Assembly (NCBI GenBank): GCA_026004795.1
Contig: BPJV01000008.1
Coordinates: 62,001-126,000, forward strand
Direction: 5' to 3'
Length of the DNA stretch: 64,000 nucleotides
Origin: Pirellulaceae bacterium
GTDB taxonomy: Bacteria; Planctomycetota; Planctomycetia; Pirellulales; Pirellulaceae
Below, piece by piece: positions 59,153 through 64,000 of this stretch; position 1 is the first letter of the stretch, and every line of letters starts with the position of its first letter. The notes under the pieces are model-generated. The model did not search any database and was not told the DNA's origin. It saw only the letters and a list, made by a program, of their open reading frames with translations. Both the position numbers and the translations under genes were made by a program.

Positions 59153-61432
59153 CTATGCACCGGAGGCATGCAGTCGAATTCTTGCCTGCGGCCCTTGGCG
59201 TGGCGTGGTGCGACCAATACACTTCGGTTGATACCCTAAGACGCGTGCCATTTCTAAGAAGGATTCGCGCAACGGCTCGGGAACCCCGATCAGGAATCCG
59301 CCACAGGTCTGCGGGTCAAAAAGGCCAGCGAACTTGGGAGATGCTTTCAGTTCGGGCGTTGAGTCGATGGCGCGAGACGCGGTCCGGTTCGCCGGCGCCA
59401 GGGTGCTTTCCATCCCGGCCGCTATCAGCGCACATGCCCCAGGGAGCAGTGGAATCGCCTCCAACCACAGCGTGGCATCGACACGGCTGGCCTCCAACAT
59501 CTCCAGCAGATGGCCGGCAAGTCCAAATCCCGTTACGTCAGTCGCCGCAGTGACGCCTAACTCGACCACCGCCTGCATCAAATCGGATTGGGGCTGGAGC
59601 ATCGATGCGATCAGCGCGTCATAGTACGAGGCGGAGCAACGAGCCTGCATGTGCGCCGCCAACAACACGCCCACCCCTAGCGGCTTGGTCAGAAACAACC
59701 AATCCCCAGCTTGCAACCCTCCTTTGGACAATGGTGTCCTCTTCATTCCCCGGCCGAGGACCGCCAAACCGACCTCGGCCCGTGGCCCCTCGACCGTGTG
59801 GCCTCCAACGAGTTGCGCACCGAGTTGTTGCAACTGTTGGACGACTCCCGCCACGACAGCCGTTAAAAAACGGTGCTGCGCCGTCGCTGTCCCCTCCGGG
59901 ACCACCAACGTCAGCAAAGCGTGACTTGGCCGTGCCCCACTGGCCAACAAGTCGCTACAGGCATGGATGGCCGCTATCTTGCCGCTGATAAACGGGTCCG
60001 GAAGCGGGAGGGAGAAGAAGTCGGTTGATGCCAGCAGCGGAGACTCTCCCCCTGCGTCAATGGTGGCCGCGTCGTCGAGCCGCGACAACGACAGGTCGCT
60101 CAGCGCACGACGAAGTGTGGTAGCGCCAACCTTGCACCCACATCCGCGACAGGGCATGACACGTCCCCTCGGCATGGCATACCGCTCTGCAGCATGTTTC
60201 TGCATGAACCGCTGATCAATCCGCAGTTTCCAATGCAGGGCCCATCGGCCTGCGAAGGCGAACCGATGCCACTGGCCCACCGCCGTACCGTCACCAACAT
60301 TGATTAGTCTGAGGAAGCTGCGCTGCGGTTGGAACTCCTTCAACCCAGCCGTTGGATGGTTGGCACGCTCGGTTGATGGGGCGCGGTCGCTGGCCGCAGT
60401 TCCTTCGTCGATCCGTGGCTCGCCACGCAAAAACAATTGGATGTTGCGCCACAGTATCGGGCCTTGGCGCACGGCGTACACCCCCGCCTTCGGTACGCTC
60501 CTCCCCCGGATCGATCCCGTATCCCCGACGACAAAGATGGGGTCTCCGGAACTGACCTGCAGCGTCGGTTCGGTCAACAGAAAACCGCGCTGGTCTTTGG
60601 GGAGATCGATCCTTTCCAGCTCCGGTGGTGGAGAGGCGCCGGTAGCCCAGATGACCAGATCACCTGCTACATGACGGCCGTCATCCAGCCACACGCCGTC
60701 AGGCTCCACCTGGGTAACGACAGCGCCGGTTAACGTGTGAATCTTGCGCCGGTTCAGGATGCGGTGAATATGGCTTCTAGTGCTGGGGGCAAGGTCTTCC
60801 GCCAGGACGCTGCCACGCGTGATGAGCGTCATGCCGACATGATCCATCCCCTCACGGCGAAGAAAGTGGGGTAGGCAGCAGGCGATTTCTATCCCCGCCA
60901 CACCACCACCGACGACAATGACTTGCAACGGCCGATCGGCACTTCCCGGTCTACGCTGCGCGTCCACCGGCGTGGACGAGGTATCGCCATGCAACGCCGC
61001 CAACCGCGCGCGCAGTCGTGGCAGAAAGGTCTGCATCGGTTTGATCTTGATCGCCCAACGGTCCGCTCCTTCCACCTCTGCCGTGGTGGGCACCGAGCCA
61101 ATCCCTATGGAGAGGACGTCGTACGACAGCGGCGCGCGACGGGAAAAGAGAATCTGGCGTCCGATGCGATCCAAGCCAACAAACCGGTCGATGACCAAAG
61201 TCGCCCCGACCGCCGCGCATAAACGCACCAGGTCGATCTCCATGGCCGCCTCGGGAACCTGTCCGGCCAAGACGGCCGGAAGCATCCCGGAATAGGTGGC
61301 CACAGGAAAGTTGCTAACGCAAACCAACTCCCAGTCGGCCGGGCGTTGCATGCCCCACATCCGCAGGATGTGCGCGTTGGTGTGCCCGGCACCGAGTAAC
61401 ACAACTCGACGACTGGGCAAACGCTCCTCCAT
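59153..61432 (-). CDS. selD: Fused NADH-dehydrogenase-like FAD protein and selenide, water dikinase
   Basis: This 759-aa fusion has an N-terminal pyridine-nucleotide-disulfide-type oxidoreductase (residues about 1-400: VVLLGAGHTNAHIL, VIVVGGGVAGIEIACCL, DLVIWATGASPPPEL, FVVGDTGSIRG) and a C-terminal SelD (about 420-759), which makes selenophosphate from selenide and ATP. The SelD active-site motif is GCGCK with Cys431 and Lys434, corresponding to Cys17 and Lys20 of E. coli SelD; it is the Cys, not the Sec, form. ADTTGFGLAGHL-type motif appears as TDVTGFGLAGHLLEML. Such fusions are known in other bacteria and some eukaryotes, and the redox part may supply selenide. ATG at 61432 lies 17 bases after the selA stop; GAGGA is close to it. 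A TTG at 61471 is an alternative start. Confidence 0.92.
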   Translation of the reverse strand: MEERLPSRRVVLLGAGHTNAHILRMWGMQRPADWELVCVSNFPVATYSGMLPAVLAGQVPEAAMEIDLVRLCAAVGATLVIDRFVGLDRIGRQILFSRRAPLSYDVLSIGIGSVPTTAEVEGADRWAIKIKPMQTFLPRLRARLAALHGDTSSTPVDAQRRPGSADRPLQVIVVGGGVAGIEIACCLPHFLRREGMDHVGMTLITRGSVLAEDLAPSTRSHIHRILNRRKIHTLTGAVVTQVEPDGVWLDDGRHVAGDLVIWATGASPPPELERIDLPKDQRGFLLTEPTLQVSSGDPIFVVGDTGSIRGRSVPKAGVYAVRQGPILWRNIQLFLRGEPRIDEGTAASDRAPSTERANHPTAGLKEFQPQRSFLRLINVGDGTAVGQWHRFAFAGRWALHWKLRIDQRFMQKHAAERYAMPRGRVMPCRGCGCKVGATTLRRALSDLSLSRLDDAATIDAGGESPLLASTDFFSLPLPDPFISGKIAAIHACSDLLASGARPSHALLTLVVPEGTATAQHRFLTAVVAGVVQQLQQLGAQLVGGHTVEGPRAEVGLAVLGRGMKRTPLSKGGLQAGDWLFLTKPLGVGVLLAAHMQARCSASYYDALIASMLQPQSDLMQAVVELGVTAATDVTGFGLAGHLLEMLEASRVDATLWLEAIPLLPGACALIAAGMESTLAPANRTASRAIDSTPELKASPKFAGLFDPQTCGGFLIGVPEPLRESFLEMARVLGYQPKCIGRTTPRQGPQARIRLHASGA

Positions 61433-61449
61433 CGTTCCTCGCCTAAGCT

Positions 61450-62883
61450 CTAGGTTGTAGCGACCAAGCAACTTGCCACACGCCGTGCCACGGCATCGAT
61501 CTGGGCATCCTCCACCGTCCGCACATCCAGCAGCACGCGATCGTGTTCACACCGCGCCAGGATGGGTGGTTGGCCGCATCGCAGGGAACGCGTCACCCGT
61601 TCGGGGTGCTGCACCCGCAATGCAACCGCGTGGCTAGGCAAGCTGACGGCAGGTGCCGCGCCACCTCCGACCTCCGAGGTGACGGGCACGACGGTGATCT
61701 GCCCACGGTCTGCCTGCGGAGTACACCGGTCACTTCCGCCTACCGCGGCGGTGAACGCACGCAAGAGCGTCTCATGGAGGGAGTGTGCTCGCTGCTGGAG
61801 TTCCTGCGACGAACGCGTCAGCATGCGAAAGACGGGGATGTCATCGAGAGCCGCGGAGAGATGAAGTTCCAGGGTCGCCTCCAAGGCGGCCAACGTCAAC
61901 TTGTCCACCCGCATCGTCCGCATCCAGGGATGCCGTGCCAGGCGATCCACCCAACCAGCGCGGCCTACGATCAACCCCGCTTGGGGGCCGCCGAACAATT
62001 TGTCGCCACTGAACAGCACAAGATCCGCACCGGCAGCAATGCTATCCTGAACAACAGGTTCGCCAGGCAATAAATGGGGCAGCCGGTGGACCAGTCCACT
62101 ACCCACATCATCGATTAACGGAACACTCGGAGGCAGTTGCAAGCCTGATGCCAATTCGGCGATCGTCGGTTCTGTCGTGAATCCAAGTTGAGCAAAATTG
62201 CTGTGGTGAACGCGCATCACCGCAGCGGTTTGTTCTCCGATGGCGTGGCGGTAATCGTGCACGTAGGTACGATTCGTCGTCCCCACTTCGCGGAGAATGG
62301 CGCCGGCCGACTGGAATACTTCCGGCAAGCGGAATTTGCCGCCGATTTCAATCAGTTGCCCGCGCGATATCACCACTTCTCGTTGGCAAGCGATGACGTG
62401 AAGGACAAGGAGCGTCGCGGCAGCGCAGTTGTTCACCACCAGGCTCGCCTCGGCACCGGTCAGCTCACAAAGCAACCGTTGTACCCGTGCACCCCGCTGG
62501 CCCCGTTTTCCCGATGTCAGGTCGAGTTCCAAATTGGTACTTGCGGCCGCCGACACCATCCGTCGTATGGCTCGATCCGCTAGCGGAGCGCGCCCCAGAT
62601 TGGTATGCAAGATGACCCCGGTCGCGTTGACAACTTCCTGCATCGTGGATCGGCACTCCTGTTCGGCAAGCTGTCGAATGCGCTCCACCACCCAATCGCT
62701 TGGGGTGACGCCAGCACTCTCTTGGGCCGGATTCCGCAAGCCGCTGCGACATTCGTCGAGCGCCTGGCGAATCCAATGACGCACCTGCCAGCGCCCGAAT
62801 CGCTCGACCAGTGGCACCATGTCGGCACGGGTCAGCAACCGATCCACTTTGGGCAGTTGTGGCAGCAGTTCGTGAGGTTCCAC
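61450..62883 (-). CDS. selA: L-seryl-tRNA(Sec) selenium transferase
   Basis: This 477-aa PLP enzyme converts Ser-tRNA(Sec) to Sec-tRNA(Sec) using selenophosphate. Seen: N-terminal LLPQLPKVDRLLTR, typical of SelA, then VVNATGVILHTNLGRAPLA, EVGTTNRTYVHDY, PLIDDVGSGL, and the PLP lysine in FSGDKLFGGPQAG at residue 295, the same number as in E. coli SelA. GTG at 62883, eight bases after AGGGG and five bases after the upstream gene's stop, is the best start. It forms an operon with the fumarylacetoacetate-hydrolase-family gene before it and selD after it. SelB and tRNA(Sec) were looked for and not seen in the window. Confidence 0.93.
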   Translation of the reverse strand: MEPHELLPQLPKVDRLLTRADMVPLVERFGRWQVRHWIRQALDECRSGLRNPAQESAGVTPSDWVVERIRQLAEQECRSTMQEVVNATGVILHTNLGRAPLADRAIRRMVSAAASTNLELDLTSGKRGQRGARVQRLLCELTGAEASLVVNNCAAATLLVLHVIACQREVVISRGQLIEIGGKFRLPEVFQSAGAILREVGTTNRTYVHDYRHAIGEQTAAVMRVHHSNFAQLGFTTEPTIAELASGLQLPPSVPLIDDVGSGLVHRLPHLLPGEPVVQDSIAAGADLVLFSGDKLFGGPQAGLIVGRAGWVDRLARHPWMRTMRVDKLTLAALEATLELHLSAALDDIPVFRMLTRSSQELQQRAHSLHETLLRAFTAAVGGSDRCTPQADRGQITVVPVTSEVGGGAAPAVSLPSHAVALRVQHPERVTRSLRCGQPPILARCEHDRVLLDVRTVEDAQIDAVARRVASCLVATT

Positions 62884-62888
62884 AGCAA

Positions 62889-63752
62889 CTACCCCTGAAC
62901 GACCGGATTTACCAAAGAACCAAGCCCCTCGATGGTGACCTCGCACTGATCCCCGGGACGCAAGAAACGCTGCGGCGCGCGGGCCATGCCCACACCCGAC
63001 GGAGTGCCGGTGTAGATCACATCACCTGGTTCCAGTACAAAACACCGCGTCATGTACGCGATCAAGGCAGCGGGCCGGAAAATCAATTGCGAGGTATTGG
63101 AGTCCTGCAATGTCTCGCCGTTGATTTTCATGGTGATGCGCAGGTTGCAGGGATCGGCGATATCGGCTTGGGGAATCAGGTACGGCCCTAGGGGAGCGAA
63201 TTTGGGAAAACTCTTGCCCAACAACCATTGACCGCCCGGGCGCCCTCTCTGCCAGTCGCGGGCGGACACGTCATGGCCACAGGTGTACCCGAAGATGTAC
63301 TGCTCGGCTTCCTCTTCACGCACCTGCCAAGCGCGCTTGCCGATCACGACCACCAACTCGGCCTCGTAATCCACCTCGTTGCTCACCTGTGGTAGGGGAA
63401 TGGCTTCCCCGGGATTGCATAGTGTACCAGGCAATTTGTTGAAAACGACTGGTTCGGTGGGGATCTGGGCACCAGTCTCCAGGGCATGATCGCGATAGTT
63501 TAAACCAATGCAGATGATCTTCCCGCCTGAGCGTACGGGAGTCAGAATCTTGCAGGAGGAGTCGAGCACGGGGGCGTCGGCGATCAAGCTGGGTAACTGC
63601 GACGCCAGCGAATCCCATTGCTCGATAGCATCCATCAACGTGGGACAGGTCGCCAATAGGCTACCTACATCACGAACTGTCCCATCTTCCTCTACGCCCC
63701 ACGTTTCTTGTTCAGCTCCGTCCCTATTGGTTGCCAACCGCACCAGACGCAT
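62889..63752 (-). CDS. Fumarylacetoacetate hydrolase family protein
   Basis: This 287-aa enzyme belongs to the FAH family, which hydrolyses or decarboxylates acylpyruvates and related keto acids with a divalent metal. Seen: [35 protein letters not shown], the metal-binding [42 protein letters not shown], and the closing [15 protein letters not shown]. The start at 63752 gives the usual family length and has AGGTAGGA just upstream; the frame continues 50 codons further up without homology. Its stop is 5 bases from the selA start, so it is cotranscribed with the selenium genes, a link whose meaning is unclear. Confidence 0.9.
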   Translation of the reverse strand: MRLVRLATNRDGAEQETWGVEEDGTVRDVGSLLATCPTLMDAIEQWDSLASQLPSLIADAPVLDSSCKILTPVRSGGKIICIGLNYRDHALETGAQIPTEPVVFNKLPGTLCNPGEAIPLPQVSNEVDYEAELVVVIGKRAWQVREEEAEQYIFGYTCGHDVSARDWQRGRPGGQWLLGKSFPKFAPLGPYLIPQADIADPCNLRITMKINGETLQDSNTSQLIFRPAALIAYMTRCFVLEPGDVIYTGTPSGVGMARAPQRFLRPGDQCEVTIEGLGSLVNPVVQG

Positions 63753-64000
63753 CGTCCTACCTTTCTCTGCCAGGGAAACTTTACTCGGAAGATAGGTGAT
63801 TGTCGACGATTCTGCGGACCAATCAATCAGACCAACAGGTGACGCCTTCCGAAGTTTCCCGTCTCGTCCGGTCACACGAGACGATAGCACGGACACTGCC
63901 AATCACGGGTACTGCCAATCACAGACACACCGACGCAGCCGGGGGTAACCGCGTGAGCCCAACCCGTATGGCAACGATCGCTGGAGGAGGCGTCGACGAT

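Overview
The window looks like a planctomycete chromosome, most likely Pirellulales/Pirellulaceae. The inference rests on two giant surface proteins that carry the planctomycete-type N-terminal box (LESLERRELLA, LENLEQRQLLA) and C-terminal dockerin-like EF-hand pairs, on moderately high GC, on a very long TolC-like lipoprotein, and on a fused NADH-dehydrogenase/SelD gene. No rRNA, tRNA, CRISPR array, IS element or phage gene was recognised.

Layout. 1-8.4 kb holds ordinary metabolic and transport genes: the 3' end of a zinc-type alcohol dehydrogenase, a small membrane-anchored protein, a secreted esterase, an NhaD-type Na+/H+ antiporter, a Tat-exported protein related to the dimethylformamidase large subunit, and a two-gene nucleotide-sugar operon (glgC, then a UDP-glucuronate decarboxylase/epimerase-family gene). 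8.8-45 kb, more than half of the window, is two tandem co-oriented giant genes on the minus strand. The upstream one ('giant A', 44952 to 27903, about 5682 aa once one frameshift is corrected) and the downstream one ('giant B', 27784 to 8792, 6330 aa) are paralogues. They share Ig-like, metzincin-type, prepeptidase-C-like, beta-helix-like, GEVED, cadherin-like and dockerin-like regions.

45.8-51.4 kb holds a two-TM coiled-coil protein and, divergently, a TolC-family outer-membrane lipoprotein of 1161 aa. 51.5-55.8 kb holds a 2-TM/RCK potassium channel (frameshifted in this sequence) overlapping an aldo/keto reductase, and a divergent GH57 alpha-glucan enzyme. 56-63.8 kb is all minus strand: a GlcE-like FAD subunit, a TPR protein, and a tight operon of a fumarylacetoacetate-hydrolase-family enzyme, selA and a fused NDH-selD. 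The last two imply that the organism makes selenocysteine or other selenium products; selB and selC are not in the window. 63753-64000 shows nothing I can call.

The most interesting signal is inside the giants. Comparing A with B by eye shows two kinds of small module of about 70-110 aa. One is centred on a T/V-F-E-F-D core; the other has a GN-x-I ... LV-x-AIN pattern. They sit at different places in the two paralogues, expand from one copy to a six-copy array at one site, and interrupt recognised domains (GEVED in B, a prepeptidase-C-like domain in A). Giant A also carries a metzincin domain whose active site is lost, while B has two intact ones. The two frameshifts, in giant A and in the potassium channel, are both an extra G in a G4-to-G5 run, which points to sequencing or assembly error rather than decay.
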